NCBI RefSeq assembly: GCF_030272615.1
Contig: NC_081413.1
Coordinates: 333,288,302-333,352,301 of the forward strand
Source: Cryptomeria japonica
Lineage: Eukaryota; Streptophyta; Pinopsida; Cupressales; Cupressaceae
Direction of reading: 5' to 3'
DNA length: 64,000 bases
The position numbers and the translations under genes were made by a program. Of this stretch, positions 45,333 through 57,508 are shown in pieces (positions within the stretch are counted from its first letter, which is position 1; the number at the start of each line of letters is the position of its first letter). The notes below the pieces were generated by a model that had not been told where the DNA came from, did no database searches, and saw nothing but the letters and a program-made list of their open reading frames with translations.

Positions 45333-46339
45333 TTTAAGCCCTTTTCCATTTCATACTCCTTATTTGTCATGCCAAATTGCATTACATTTTTGCCAATTTC
45401 TTCCAATTTTTCCTCAATTCTACCTTTCTCCGCAAAGATGTTTTTAAATGTGTTCGTATTCCATTCCTTTATCCAATTTTTTAAGTGTTGTAATCTCTTG
45501 ATAAATTTAAAACTAGGGGAGCCAGAGTATATGTTACCTTCTAGCCACCAAATCTTTAGGTTGTCCAAGAATGTTTCATCTCTCCACCACATGCTTTGGA
45601 ACTTCAAATAATTCTTCTAACTATGCACCTCTTGTGCAATGGATAGGGATAGAGGTAGATGATCCGATCCAACTTGAGGCACAATCTTAGTTTCTAAAGA
45701 GTAGTCTCCATTAATCCACCACTCCCCAACCAAAAACCGATCCAACCTTTTTGATATATTGGCAAAATTCAGTCTTCTATTTGTCCAAGTGAATCTACCA
45801 TTCTTTGGATGGATATCCACCAATTTACAATTCACTATAAAATCCCAAAAATCTTCCATTACTTTGGTGGGCTTTCGGAGGCCACCCATCTTTTCATCAA
45901 TGTCTAAAATGGTGTTGAAGTCCCCAGCAGCAATGACCTTACCACCATTCATTTGGCTTGTTTGGTTATAGACCTCATTCTAGACTCTTAACTTTTCCTC
46001 CTTTTTATAGGGGCCGTATATATTAAAGAATGGAAATGATATTTTGGACTGCTTGCAGGTAATAATGCACGCCATCCAATGATCACATGAAGCAATGGGA
46101 TGTACCTCCACTTTGGCAGCATTCCACAAGATTCCCAAGCCCCTAGCCAGACCCTTGGCATCCTGAAATAAGCCTTCCCACTTATAGCAGTATTTGATGA
46201 ATTCACACACCTTATCCCTGTTTAGTTTAGTCCCCTATAGTGTATAAATGTCTGAGTCTAACCTGGCCATGGTTCTCTTGACCAGCCATTTTTTGTCAGG
46301 GGCCGAGAGGCCTCTTACATTCCATGAGGTCATCATCAT
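45333..46339 (-). pseudogene. LINE ORF2 apurinic-type endonuclease and linker
   Basis: ATG at 46339 starts MMMTSWNVRGLSAPDKKWLV, the conserved WNVRGL opening of plant LINE endonucleases. Further motifs are FFNIYGPYKKEEK, IAAGDFNTILDIDEKMGG, FTWTNRRLNFANISKRLDRF and VGSDHLPLSL, including the catalytic Asn, Asp and His. This domain nicks the target DNA. Stops include TAG at 46235-46237 (YTL-stop-GTKL, where family members have LQETKL) and one near 45971. The linker towards RT runs through frame 45607-45164. Confidence 0.85.
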
Positions 46340-46379
46340 CTTCCCCCAAGGGAGGCCTTGCCTCCCTTGTCTGAGTTCA

Positions 46380-47636
46380 AGAATTTCATCATGCTAACAA
46401 TGCCCTTTTCTTTTTCCCTTTGCTCCCTAACTGTTTTGTGACTCTTCCTTCCTCTTGTGGCTTTTTCTCTTCTGAGTATGATATTCGCAGATTGACTGAT
46501 GTGCCTTGGTTCCACAATGTTCAGGTCATCATCATCACTCCCCTATTCAGCAATGTCCGATTCTGAGATCTGCAAATCTTCCTCCACCACCAGTTCCTCA
46601 ATTAGATACACCACAGTGTCATTGTTCGGGATTTGTTCATCACCTAATGGAGTGTTTTCGGTGGGAGTATTCGAACAAACATTCTATCTCTCCTTGCAAT
46701 TACTAATTTTAGGACCTTCCAAAAAATGGATTTCCTATACTTGTGTTTTTCTTTCGCCCTCCAAAATTGCTCTGTCTTTTTCCCAAGATGCTTAAAAGCT
46801 TTCCTTACAAACATTCTTCAATTGGCAGTGTTGTGGAATTCGCTTCCACATTGGAGACAAACCTCTATTTCCTTTTCAATTTCAATCTGTTGCTTCCAAT
46901 TCCCATCTGCAGTGAGGAGCATAACTGAAGAAGGAATTGTTCTTATGGCTACAACTTTGAGTTTGGCATATGTGTAAAGGTCTCCTTCCACAATTTCTTC
47001 ACCAATTTCTAACAGCGTGCCAAGGGATCTTCCAATCATCTCTAGGTAGACCTCACTCCAATATTCAATCGACGAGTTATATAAGTGAATCGACACTGGT
47101 TTGTCATATGTTGCCATCGCACTAGGGTCAAAATTTGGAATCCATGGCTGAATGTACAGGGGATGTTCTTTTCAAAACCAATTTTTGAGTGTAATGGTGT
47201 GGTCTCTATCTTCTTCATAGGGAAAAACCACCACAAAGAAACCCTTAGGAAGAAATTTAACCCTAATGTGACTCCCCCAATTTTCCAATACCCATGCTTG
47301 AATGTCTTTTCTTGGAAATTTAGGCCCTAAACATTTTGCTATGATGGCATGCTGGTCGAAAATCTCCTTCTCATTCTCAATATAGTCAGATAGATCAATT
47401 TCCAGAACGCCATCTGTAGAGCCCCTTCCTACTTCTGTGCGATGGTTCATCTCCCGATCAATGTTGCCATCACTTTCCTCCGACCCAGTCCATTTGATGC
47501 CATAGTCATCCCAATCTACCTCCAGGGTACACCATTTGACAGGACTTCTTAGGCTAACAACCTTCATAACATTGCTTTGCTTTTCGAAGGCGTTCTCCTA
47601 TAAACCGCTCTGCTTGTCGTAGGCTTCCTCCTCCAT
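46380..47636 (-). pseudogene. LINE ORF1 (DUF4283 and zinc knuckle)
   Basis: ATG at 47636 (MEEEAYDKQSG) precedes a TAG at 47598-47600, then the frame 47567-47172 has KVVSLRSPVKWCTLEVDWDD and IRVKFLPKGFFVVVFPYEED. After one stop, frame 47117-46818 reads PVSIHLYNSSIEYWSEVYLE, GTLLEIGEEIVEGDLYTYAK and EVCLQCGSEFHNTAN. This is the DUF4283 domain plus a CCHC-type knuckle of plant L1 ORF1, the RNA-binding partner of ORF2. Beyond 46818 several stops follow. The real start is taken upstream because the TAG matches a CAG change. Confidence 0.78.
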
Positions 47637-47681
47637 TGTTTTTGTCTTTAAGTGCTTACCTTATTTTGGGAAAAAAAAATA

Positions 47682-47700
47682 TTATATATGTACATTTATA

Positions 47701-47736
<36 letters not shown>

Positions 47737-47746
47737 CTCAAATGTG

Positions 47747-47816
<70 letters not shown>

Positions 47817-48297
47817 CTCTCAAAGAAATATATAGGGTTATATTACCCCTCTTTTTTTTTTTTTTACGTGCAGGAAATAATAAAATAATGACAACATATA
47901 ATTAGATATACATTTCATTCCCCCTTTTTTTTTTTCTTTTACTTAACTTACAGATAGGAGAAATAATGTATGCACAAATATAAATTATATATTTATATAT
48001 TTCAATATGTTTATTTAAACGAATGTAATGTTTCTCTGACTTTTCAATATGCAGGGATATCATAATATAATGACTGTCAAAAGGCAAAATAAAACAACAA
48101 TGCAATAGTTATCTCTTTTTTTTTCATTTCTTTAAATAGGTTTAAAGTAAAGAGCTTTTTGATAAGAATACAATAGATGTTTCATAAGAACATTAAAGCA
48201 GGTTATAGTAGGCTAGATTTAATGTATTTCTTTTCATTTTTAATGCTATATAGTTACCTATAGGAAAAGATTAATTTATCTACTTTTATTTTGTGCA
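47682..48297. repeat. Direct repeat flanking the LINE, right copy
   Basis: It is near identical to 42440-43138, ending TTAATTTATCTACTTTTATTTT then diverging. It contains (TA)n at 47703-47732 and 47749-47813. Confidence 0.88.
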
Positions 48298-50933
48298 TTT
48301 TTTTTTTGAATAAATGACAGAAGTAAATAAAATTACAGCAGCATTATAATAGCCTAGAAATCATTTAAAAACTTTAAAAATGTGAAATTATTATTCCTCT
48401 AATATCTATTTAACCATATTTTGGATTAGGATCTAAATAACTAGGACTAAATGTTATTTCCAGCTTACTAACATTCATGCTTTCTTTGAAATAAATTAAC
48501 TTATCTATCTAAATTTCCTGCATTATTTAAAAGGAGAAATGACAGATTCAAATAAATGACATCAGCATTAACATAGTTTCATGTAAAACTATATCACCTA
48601 GTTAAATACAACATAAAGAGATAGAATGCCTTTCTTTATTTTCAAGAAATAAAAGTAATATATTTTAATTCAAACTATAGAAATCTTAACCCATAAATAT
48701 ATATTTCATTTTGCAATAACAACTTAACAAAATAATGAATTTCTTAAAAGAATACTTGAATACAATATGCTAACTTTACAAAGCTGTGAAATACCCAACT
48801 AGCCTCTCATTTCTAATAAATGAGGACTTAAATAAATAAATACATTATTCTTTTGCAACTCAAATAAACAATATTTTAGCATCTCATAGCTTTCTTTTTT
48901 CTTCTTTTCCAAGAAACCTTCATTACAAACTCTTAAGGTTGTGACCATGGAGGGCTCACCTCCCAACCTAGGCTTACTAGAAGCCACCCCCGAGCTTGGA
49001 GAACCAAGACCTAGATAGGTTACACTCAAGAAATACACAAACAAGCATGAAAAACTCACAACAAACACATTCCCATCCCAAGGCTAAACATCATCACATA
49101 ATGTGATTTTTACATGGGTGGAAGTGGACTAAGTACCCTGAGGAGAAACTGTATAATAGTAGAACACAAGCCATCTCATGGCAACCAAGAACACATCACA
49201 AGTCCAACTTGTCCCAACATCCTTATGACCCCCTAGGCACACATGCCATAATATCTCCCCTTATGACCCCCAAATGCATAAACAAAACTATGCAGCAAGG
49301 GTCAGATAAACAAACCCTTGAGATCACTCTCTTAAAGAGAGCCTCTCACTCTAAGGCTGTCAAAAAACCTTCCACCCCCAAGACCCCTCTACCATCCCAA
49401 GGTTAACATGGCCTTGGATACTCCCAAAACACAAGTAAATGCATAACCAAAAAAAACCAAGTGAAAGATCACATATATATCTTCAAAAATTAAACACAAG
49501 GGAAGAAAATAACTACATTCAAGCAATGTTTTAAAACAAAGTTTCAACATACAGAGTAAGAGATTGAACCAACCTTGAATTTTCCAACGGTTTACAAGGG
49601 ATAGTTTGGAGAAGAGCAGCCCAAATCCACACTTCTTTTCTTCAACACTTAGCCAAAAATTTTGTCCTAAACTTGTTTTCAAAACTGCAAGATCTAGTCT
49701 CCAAAGATGGAGAGTGCCTAAGAAGTCTTCTCTCACTCTTTTCAACCTCTTGGATAGAGTGAGAGCTCTCATTGGTTGGTCTTCCCAAAGCCTTACACAC
49801 TCCCTAACCAAGGCACCTCAAAAAGGGAAATGGAATGGGGAAAAGGAATGACACATACCAAGAAGGTTATCTAACCAAGGAAGAATCCTCCAAGTTGGAT
49901 TTTCACTCATCTTGGGAAAACCAATTTTTGAAGGGTCAAATCAGTCACATGGGAGTGGTTACATGCTTAAAAATACCCCTAACCCATAGGTATACCCTAT
50001 GGACCTTTGGAAAAGCCCCTAAACTAACCCCAGGAGTCCATTTGACCCCTTAGAAACCCAACTGAAGTTAACCTACGGGTCAAACCTGAGTTGACCACCC
50101 CAAAGACTCTTTACCCAAGGAAAATTTGGGACCACACTCAAATATTTGCAAAAGGCTTTGGTTGAAACAATTTCCTCCAAGAGACATGTCAAATCAAAAC
50201 ACTATTCAGCACATGTGTCAAGTGACACAATAAAATACATTACTTAATTTACACATGGAAATTGTCTCTTGTTGGTTTTAAACAATTTAATAAATACAAT
50301 TTAACACACATGCAAACATTTATGTTTACAAATAAAATACGATACATACGGGGTGTTGTCTCTCCAAATAGACAACCCCTGGTTTTATGAATGCACAAAG
50401 GTCTAGGCTTGATTCTCCATAATGTTTCCATGGTCAAATGGATAATTTTCTTGCGCATCTCAATTACACATTAGTAATTCCCAAATAACCTCATATAATT
50501 TTAAACATATAAATAAGAAAAACAAATCAATCACTTTGCATATAATTGCCATCATACAAATCAATTTACCATATATCCAATACAATCCACATAAAGCAAT
50601 TCACTGAACGATATTATCATAATCCTCCTAAATTTAAACCATTCATAAGACATGTGTCATATTTATAACATCATAATAAAGTTCTACAAATTCAGATATA
50701 GCTGACATACATCAGATCAAGATTATCCCAACAAGGGATCATATAGGATTTCAAATCCGTAACACATCAAAATGTACACCGAAAGGTGAAATGATTCTGT
50801 AACTTGGTTCAATTACTTTTCTCACCAACCTATTCATCTAACATAGCCCATCCTATTGAATTATAGCATTTATTAATAGGGTCAACCATGGTCAACTAAG
50901 TTAATCAAAGCTTGATTGGGGAGGGGCCCTACA
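48298..50933 (-). other. Remainder of the solo LTR, no gene
   Basis: AT-rich sequence with a more mixed block at about 49600-50110. Nothing coding is recognisable. The block near the right end would be the U3/R part of a minus-strand LTR. Confidence 0.5.
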
Positions 50934-51073
50934 TTAGTGTTGTGTGGCGTGCTATCAATTTTCTTATATTTGTTGTTGCTGCAGTTTATCAAATCTATTT
51001 TTGTGATTAAGTTTATAGATCTGGTTAAAACTGATTCATCCCCCCTCTCAGTTTTCCCTCATTGTTGTTGCCA
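50934..51073 (+). repeat. Second copia element, 5' LTR, last part
   Basis: Continues the copia LTR broken at 40705 (TTGTGTGGCGTGCTATC onwards) and ends near TTGTTGCCA just before a PBS. Confidence 0.6.
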
Positions 51074-51078
51074 AAAAT

Positions 51079-51089
51079 TGGTATCAAAG
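51079..51089 (+). promoter_or_regulatory. Primer binding site of the second copia element
   Basis: TGGTATCAAAG, initiator-Met type, lies five bases beyond the LTR end and 45 bases before the gag start. Confidence 0.7.
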
Positions 51090-51132
51090 TTAAATCCTCC
51101 GAAAGAAAATTAACCACTTGAGGATATCTGGG

Positions 51133-52160
51133 ATGGCAACTAGAAGTGAAAGTGTTATCTTTGAGAAGGAGAGTGAGATTTGATGGTAACAACTATGATA
51201 TATGGAAGAACCAGATGGAAGTGCACTTGAGATGTCTTAGAGAAGATTACTAGAAGATTACAAACAATGCCTATTCTTCTCCTTTGAATGGATTAGTTAC
51301 TATTGATGAGATCAAGGAATTTGAACATAACATTAGAGTGAAGGAAGCATTGTTGAGTGCCCTGACCGATTTAGAGATGACAAATGTAATGGGACTTTAG
51401 ACTGCACATGAGATCTGGGAGAATCTTGAAACCCTGTATGAAGGAGATAAACAAGTGAAAGTTTCTAAGTTGTAGAGTTTGAAAGAAAAATATGAGATGT
51501 TGAAGATGGGAGAAGATGATAACATAAATACCTTTATGGCTAAGGTGAATGATCTTGTCCTACGTATCAGATGTGCCGATGGAACCCTTGAAGAGGATAA
51601 AATTGTTGCTAAGGTGCTGAGATTTTTGCCTCCTTCTTATAAACACAAGGTAGCTATTGTAGATGAGATCTGAAGTGTGACTATTGTGAAAAGAGATGTG
51701 TTGGTTGGAAATATTGTTGCATTTGAGCTAGGCAAATTTGATGATTCACATGGAATGCCCAAGACAACATTTAGAGCATTTGTATCTGAAAAATAGAAGT
51801 ATGAACCTAAAGAATGTAAAATATCTAGATATGAAAGAGAAAGGAGAGATGGAAGAGTAAGAAAGAGAAATGGATGAGCTTGAAGCATTGATTGCCTAAA
51901 GATTGCCTAAAGGAGCCGGTAAGTATGATGGAAAATTTCCTTTGAAATATTTCTATTGTAATAAAATAGGACATTTTTCTTCTAGATGCCTAAAGAGAAT
52001 GACTAAGTATGACAAGCATGATAAATTTGATAAGCATGACAGAAATGATAGATATGAGAAGCATGAGAAGTATGATAAGCCTTACAAGTCTAATTGGAAG
52101 TATACGAATAAGAAGAACTGCTATTATGTTGTTGATGAAGGTTTTACAAATGACTATTGA
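51133..52160 (+). pseudogene. gag: Copia Gag with zinc knuckle and charged repeats
   Basis: Starts near MATRSES-like codons, with RFDGNNYDIWKNQMEVHLRC, then RVKEALLSALTDLEMTNVMG, SLKEKYEMLKMGEDDNINTF and KVLRFLPPSYKHKVAIVDEI. A knuckle follows as YFYCNKIGHFSSRC, where the first zinc Cys is Tyr. Next is an unusual run built on YDKHDKFDKHD-type units (Asp/Lys/His, about 51990-52090). Gag forms the particle. Stops are mostly TAG at likely Gln sites (for example LQTAHEIW and KLQSLKEK contexts) and TGA at a likely Arg. Confidence 0.78.
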
Positions 52161-52697
52161 AGAAAAATCTTTAGCTACTAAAGTTGAGGAAAGAGATGAA
52201 TGGGTAATAGATAGTGGTTTTTCAAATCATATGATCGGTGATAAAAGTAAATTTGTGAGTATGGAAAGGTATGATGGTGGAATAGTGAGATTTGGAGATG
52301 ACAAAGCCTATGTGATCTATGGTAGAGGTTCTATTTCTTTTGATGGTAAGAATAATACCGATGATGTCTTGTATGTTGAAGGTTTGAAGTTTAATCTTTT
52401 GAGTGTTGGACAGATGGTTGACAAAGGTTATGATTTACAATTCAAGAATGACAAATGTAAGATCCTAAATGCCTCTGGTATAAAGATTGCATTTAGGACT
52501 AAGACTGAAAGTAATATTTTCATTTGAATGTTGGTGAGAAAAGTTGTTTGATTGCTCAGATTGATGAAAGTTGGTTGTGTCATAGGAGAATGTGTCATGT
52601 TAATTTTGATTCTATGTTTAAGATCAGTTCTATTCAAGCTATTAGAGATCTGCCTAAGATTGTTTAGCCTGCTAATCCGGTATGTAAGGAATGTTAA
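52161..52697 (+). pseudogene. pol: Copia protease and GAG-pre-integrase
   Basis: The frame to 52527 includes ERDEWVIDSGFSNHMIGDKS, with an intact D-S-G active site. DDVLYVEGLKFNLLSVGQMV follows, the copia protease end. After a frame change, SWLCHRRMCHVNFDSMFKIS marks the zinc-binding GAG-pre-integrase region. The protease would mature Gag-Pol. The frame break near 52527 and stops in VCKEC-LGKQK inactivate the polyprotein. The Gag knuckle frame and this one overlap at about 52009-52160 because of a frameshift. Confidence 0.78.
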
Positions 52698-53640
52698 TTG
52701 GGTAAGCAAAAAGGGATTACTTCCAAGATCAAGCAGTATACATTTGATGGATTGCTAGATCTTGTGCATACGGACCTGTGTGGATTAACAAATGTTAGAA
52801 GTGTGCAGGAAGATAGATATTTTATGTTGCTGATTGATGATTATTCTAGGATGATGTGGGTTGTCTTTTTGAAGGAGAAATATGAAGCATTAGACAAGTT
52901 CAAGATATTCAAAACAAAAGTTGAGACTGAGTCAGGATTGAAGGTGAAATATCCAAGATTTGACAGAGGTGGATAATTTTGTTCCAGTGAGTTTAATTCA
53001 TTTTGTGAGAAGCATAGGATTAGAAGACAATTATTTGCTCCTAGAACCCCTCAACAGAACTGAGTTATTGAAATAAAGAGAAAGACTATCTTGGATGTTG
53101 CAAGGACTATGCTAATTGAAGGAAATGTTCTGAAGATGTATTGGAGAGAAGATATTAGCATTGTTGTTTACACATTCAACCGAGTTCATATTAAAGGTGA
53201 TACCGTAAGACTCCTTATGAGTTATGGTTTGGTCATATTCCTACTATGAGATATTTCAGAGTATTTGGTAGCAAATGTTATATCGAGAGAGATGAGGACA
53301 CAGGAAAGTTTGATGCAAGAAGTGATAAAGGAATTTTCTTGGGTTATTCTACAAAGAGAAAAGCCTATCGGTGCTACAATAAGAGATTGAGGAAGGTAGT
53401 GGAAAGTGAAAATGTGAAGGTGGATGACAACCTTGCAAAAGAGATTAGATCTTGTGGATATGATGATGGTTAATGCATCATTCTAAATCCTATTCAGGTT
53501 GAGGAATCAAAACAAAATGATTTGGTAGAAACTGTTAATCTAGATGTTGTTGCTGTCAGTGGATAGGTGCAGGAACCTAAAAATCAGAATTATCAAAAGA
53601 CTTTGAGGTATGTAAGATTGAATCATTTAGAAAATTAGAT
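52698..53640 (+). pseudogene. pol: Copia integrase
   Basis: Core motifs are LLDLVHTDLCGLTNVRSVQE (first Asp), DRYFMLLIDDYSRMMWVVFL, PRFDRGG (second Asp; the next codon is TAA) and TPQQN-stop-VIE (Glu). The C-terminal part is RYFRVFGSKCYIERDEDTGK then KGIFLGYSTKRKAYRCYNKR. The three catalytic acids survive. A TAA follows DRGG. A TGA replaces the Gly codon in PQQNGVIE, and at least one frameshift lies near 53200. Confidence 0.8.
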
Positions 53641-54481
53641 TATTGGAGATAAAAATAAAGATGTAATGACAACGAGAAGGGTAGCTGCTGAAGAGGTATG
53701 TTTGATTTCTAAAGTTGAACCTAAAGATGTTGTTGAGGCTTGTAAATATTAGAATTTGATGAGATCTATAGAAGAATAATTAGATCAAATTGAGAAGAAT
53801 AAGACATGGGAGCTTGTGCCTAGACCTAAGGATAAGAGCGTGATTGGTACTAAATGAGTATTCAGGAATAAATTGAATGAAGGCAACAAAGTTGATAGAA
53901 ATAAAGCAAGACCGGTATGAAAAGGATGTTCATAGAAAGAAGGAATTTATTATGAGGAGACTTTTGCTTCAATAGATAGACTTGAAACTGTTAGATTGTT
54001 GCTTGCATATGCTTCTTATAAAGATTTCAGTGTATATCAGATGGATGTCAAATATGCCTTTTTGAATGGTCATCCTAAAGAAGAATTCTATATTGAGTAA
54101 CCTGATGGATTTTCATTATCAGATGATGGATACATGGTATGTAAACTGAAAAAATCTCTTTATGGATTAAAACAAGCCCCTAGAGCCTGGTATGCTAGAT
54201 TGGATAAGTACTTGTTTAAATTGGGATTTAATAAAGGGATTGCTGATAGTAATCTGTACTTTAAGATTAAAAATTATAACATCTTGATTGTTGATTTCTT
54301 TGTTGATGATATTATCTTTGGAGGTGATGATGACTTAAGCATGAAGTTTTCTGGTGATATGCAGAAAAAATTTGAGATGTCTATGATAGCTGAGATGAAA
54401 TTTTCCTTAGGTTTGCAGATTTCACAAATTGGAAAATGTATTTTTATATCTCAAACTAAATATGTGAAGGAATTACTATAG
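53641..54481 (+). pseudogene. pol: Copia reverse transcriptase
   Basis: Early parts are broken but readable (NKTWELVPRPK-like, YEETFASIDRLETVRLLLAY, VYQMDVKYAFLNG). The frame 54134-54481 is open, with MVCKLKKSLYGLKQAPRAWY, FKLGFNKGIADSNLYFKIK and the catalytic box VDFFVDDIIFGG. FVDD replaces the usual YVDD. SLGLQISQIGKCIFISQTKY follows. RT makes cDNA in the particle. Both catalytic Asp residues are present. Several upstream stops are TAG, TAA and TGA. Confidence 0.85.
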
Positions 54482-54826
54482 AATTTTGGGTTAGATGAAT
54501 CGAAATCGGTTGGAACTCCTATGGTGTTTGGTTTCAAATTATTTAAGAATGATGAATCTCCAAAAGCTAATCAAAGTTATTACATGTCTATGGTTGGTGG
54601 ACTGCAATATATTACTTAAACTAGGTCGGACATTATGCATGTTGTGTGCATGGCTGCTAGATATCAAGCTGATCAAAAGAGAGTCATGTCACAGCTAAAA
54701 AGACAATATTTCGATACTTGAAGGGAACTGTGGATTATGGTTTGTGGTATCCAAAGAATGATGATTTCATGTTATGTGCTTATACTGATGCTGATTGGAC
54801 TGGTGATCTTGATGACCAGGAGAGTA
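54482..54826 (+). pseudogene. pol: Copia RNase H, cut by LARD insertion
   Basis: After a TAG, the sequence reads NFGLDESKSVGTPMVFGFKL, SYYMSMVGGLQYIT-stop-TRSD, then AYTDADWTGDLDDQES. This is the start of copia RNase H (normally DDRKSTSGY). It stops at the LTR of the next element at 54827. The rest should lie beyond the right edge of the window. GAGTA (54822-54826) is the predicted target site. Confidence 0.82.
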
Positions 54827-56119
54827 TGTAATGCCCGCCAAAATACCCTAGAGAAATAAACTAAAAAACTACTAACAATTTTTTTTTAAAACATCCATTA
54901 CATTATTCCAACATTAACATACATCGATACAACATTATCCAAATGAAATAACACATGTAACATCAAATATAAACATTGTAAACCCATTCTACATAAGAAA
55001 ATTAAACCTTCTAACATTATCATATTCCAAATATACTCTTGCAACACAATTATTCCCTAGGGTATCTTAACATCGCTACCTAGCAACATTCTATCATAAC
55101 ATCCATTTATCAAGAAGATCAAATTTCTAACTACTCAAGTGAAGCTTCAATGCAACTATTCTATTATTTCCATCTATCATTCTAAGGCATAACATAACTC
55201 AATTTTCAAAGCATGAATATATATATATATATATATACAACACAAATAACATGTTTACTCCATTTCACAATCACATAGATTACATAATCACTTTTTAACA
55301 TATTCATTATTCTATACATTAAGAAGACATCAAAAAATTCTTCCTAACCTCTACATCATATTCCTTCTTCATTTCATTTAGATACCTAACACAAAGTCAT
55401 ACAATATCATATTATTTATCTTTATTAGATGTATTCCTAATACCCAACCCTCTAATCAATTATTATTATTTTATCACTTGAAATTATACCATCAACTCTT
55501 CATTTGGTATCCTAGGTTTAGAACCCCTCCCTAGAGGTCTAGCACTCACAACCTAGTACCAACACATGCAAGATCCCACTCCCCCATCCATGAACCAAGG
55601 CCATAGGATAAAGATACAATCAAATGAGAAAATAACACCATCATAAAATTTCAATAAAATACAATAACCATATCAACAATCGAGCACAAATAGAGCAATA
55701 AGGACTCATAAGTCAACTCAAGGAAGGAAACCGTCACAATGCAACACCAACATAAGACAATCAGGGATGCAAATCATAAAAGAGGTCAAAATAACATTAA
55801 ATCCTCAACTATGAGGCATACCACATCCCACTAGAGCCATAAATCAATCCCTCAACAACAAGGCATTCTCCCTCTCATCGGTGCATCAAATCACATAGGA
55901 AACACCTCATCGATAAGGCATGAACCTTCTTATCAGAGAAAATGAAACAACATAAGGGATAAAAAAATATCATAATCAACTCTGAAAATGTCAATACATA
56001 CGGCACAAGCCTCTGGAGCATTCACATCAATCAGAAATGCACTTAAACAAGCTAAAAACTGACTTCTAGAGACCCCTAGAATAGCTCAGCACCCCTAAAA
56101 ACTAGGATAGTGTTCCTAT

Positions 56120-56350
56120 GGTAACATTTATAGCATGTATGGTAGCATTTCTGAATAGTGTGATTTTGTTTCTAGTCTCTAGGGTGGCGTTTCTGGCCAA
56201 TTTGGTTGAATCTGCAAATAAGGACCTCAACTCTTATGGTAAGTTTGTCAGAGCATATGGCATGAATAGTGGCATTCCTGGTATGTATGGTGGCATTATT
56301 GGTATGCAGGGTGGCATTTCTGGTGCATCCTATAGCGTTCTTGGGTTATT
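56120..56350 (-). repeat. Minisatellite in the LTR, units of about 22-24 bp
   Basis: Diverged tandem units like GGTATGTATGGTGGCATT(T/C)C, about ten copies. The same array is in the right LTR at about 63630-63850, there with different unit order and changes. Confidence 0.75.
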
Positions 56351-57508
56351 ACATAGTGTTTCTGGTAAATGTGCAGAAAACAACTCAATACTATGGCATA
56401 TGGCTTAGGAGGGGTCTCAGGAAGGCTCAGGGGTATAAAACGACCCACATACTACACATGGGTGGTTTGGAACATCCAAAAAACATCAAGAACAACTAAC
56501 ATAATCATTGCATAGTCACTGGCAAAAAGTTGCAGAAGAAAATCCCTCTCCTACTAAGCATAAACTGAGAAATAGGAGCCAAAACCATGAGAGAGAGAGA
56601 GAGAGAAGTATCAATCAACCAAAGGAGGTTCAACAAAGATGGGTAGAGTCTGAATGCAATAAATAGAAGTGGAAGGATGTGTCCACATTCCCAAAATGCA
56701 TTCACTGAAAGATTACATAGTACACAACAAGGATATAGAGACAAATATGCATTTTCCCATTCCCAAACTTACACAACACACTAAAATCCATCAAGACAAA
56801 TAATTCCACAGTCAATCAATCCCCTAAGAGAAATAAAAATTCAACTTGCAGACATGGAGAAGACAAACTTTTCAGGAAATGAAAGGCAAGAGTAGAGCCA
56901 CAAACCTGCAAATCGCAAAACCAAAATTAAAGAATAAATATGAGATTGTCAAGCCTTCCAAAATCCAAAACACAATCCAAACTCTAAATCCAATTCCAAA
57001 ATCCTCTTGCAATGATCTACAAGATGATTAACCCATGCACATACCAACAAGCCAAAATAAATAGAAAAAAAATTTAGACTATAGTATTCTCAACCAATAG
57101 AAAAATTCCAAAAATCATATATTTTACTTACCATTAATTGGGAAATGCAAATATTTTCTCATAATTAGATGGTAGGTAAAAATAATATTATTTACCCATA
57201 CTCAATTAAATAATTCCCATATAATAATTTATAATTAATCATTATTAATATTCATACCAATAAATAAATAAATAAAATAAATAGAACCCAAATAAATAAT
57301 TAAATTAAAAATAATAAATAATTAAAAGTCATCTTCAACAATAAATCAAACAAATTAAATAATTAAACAATAAATAAAGCTCAATTACATACTAATAAAT
57401 TAAATTAAATAGGTTAATTACTTAATTAGATCCTTAATTAAAATGTATAATACAATCATGCAATAAAGCCAATAACCAAGCCACGACTGAGCAAAATAAG
57501 AAGCCAGA

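Larger units (their letters stand above)
43139..47681 (-). mobile_element. L1-type LINE, 3'-truncated
   Basis: It carries ORF1 (DUF4283 plus knuckle) and ORF2 (endonuclease, RT, C-terminal domain) in normal order on the minus strand. It breaks off within the zinc-ribbon RT-associated domain near the motif KVQKIK at 43139, with no 3' UTR or poly(A). Both sides abut direct repeats of about 0.65 kb, far longer than a LINE target-site duplication. This arrangement does not fit simple target-primed insertion. Confidence 0.82.
40706..50933 (-). mobile_element. Probable solo LTR of a long-LTR family, with LINE inside
   Basis: The ends are TGTCGTGCCTAAAC and GAGGGGCCCTACA. They echo the LARD LTR ends (TGTAATGCC... 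and GGGGCACTACA) and share the AACAATTTTTTTTT stretch near the start. The flanking repeats TTGGT/TTAGT and the copia LTR continuing on both sides support one insertion. No second LTR, PBS or polypurine tract was found inside. Subtracting the LINE and the duplicated flank leaves about 5 kb, consistent with a solo LTR left by recombination. Confidence 0.55.

Noticed and set aside
44832..45611. Plus-strand ORFs over the LINE
   Set aside because: They lie opposite the recognised LINE RT and endonuclease frames and have no motif of their own.
38666..50933. One single element from TGTAATTCC at 38666 to CCCTACA at 50933
   Set aside because: The flanks (CATTT and TTAGT) do not match and the left neighbour gene does not resume at 50934. 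The 40706-50933 unit has near-matching flanks instead.
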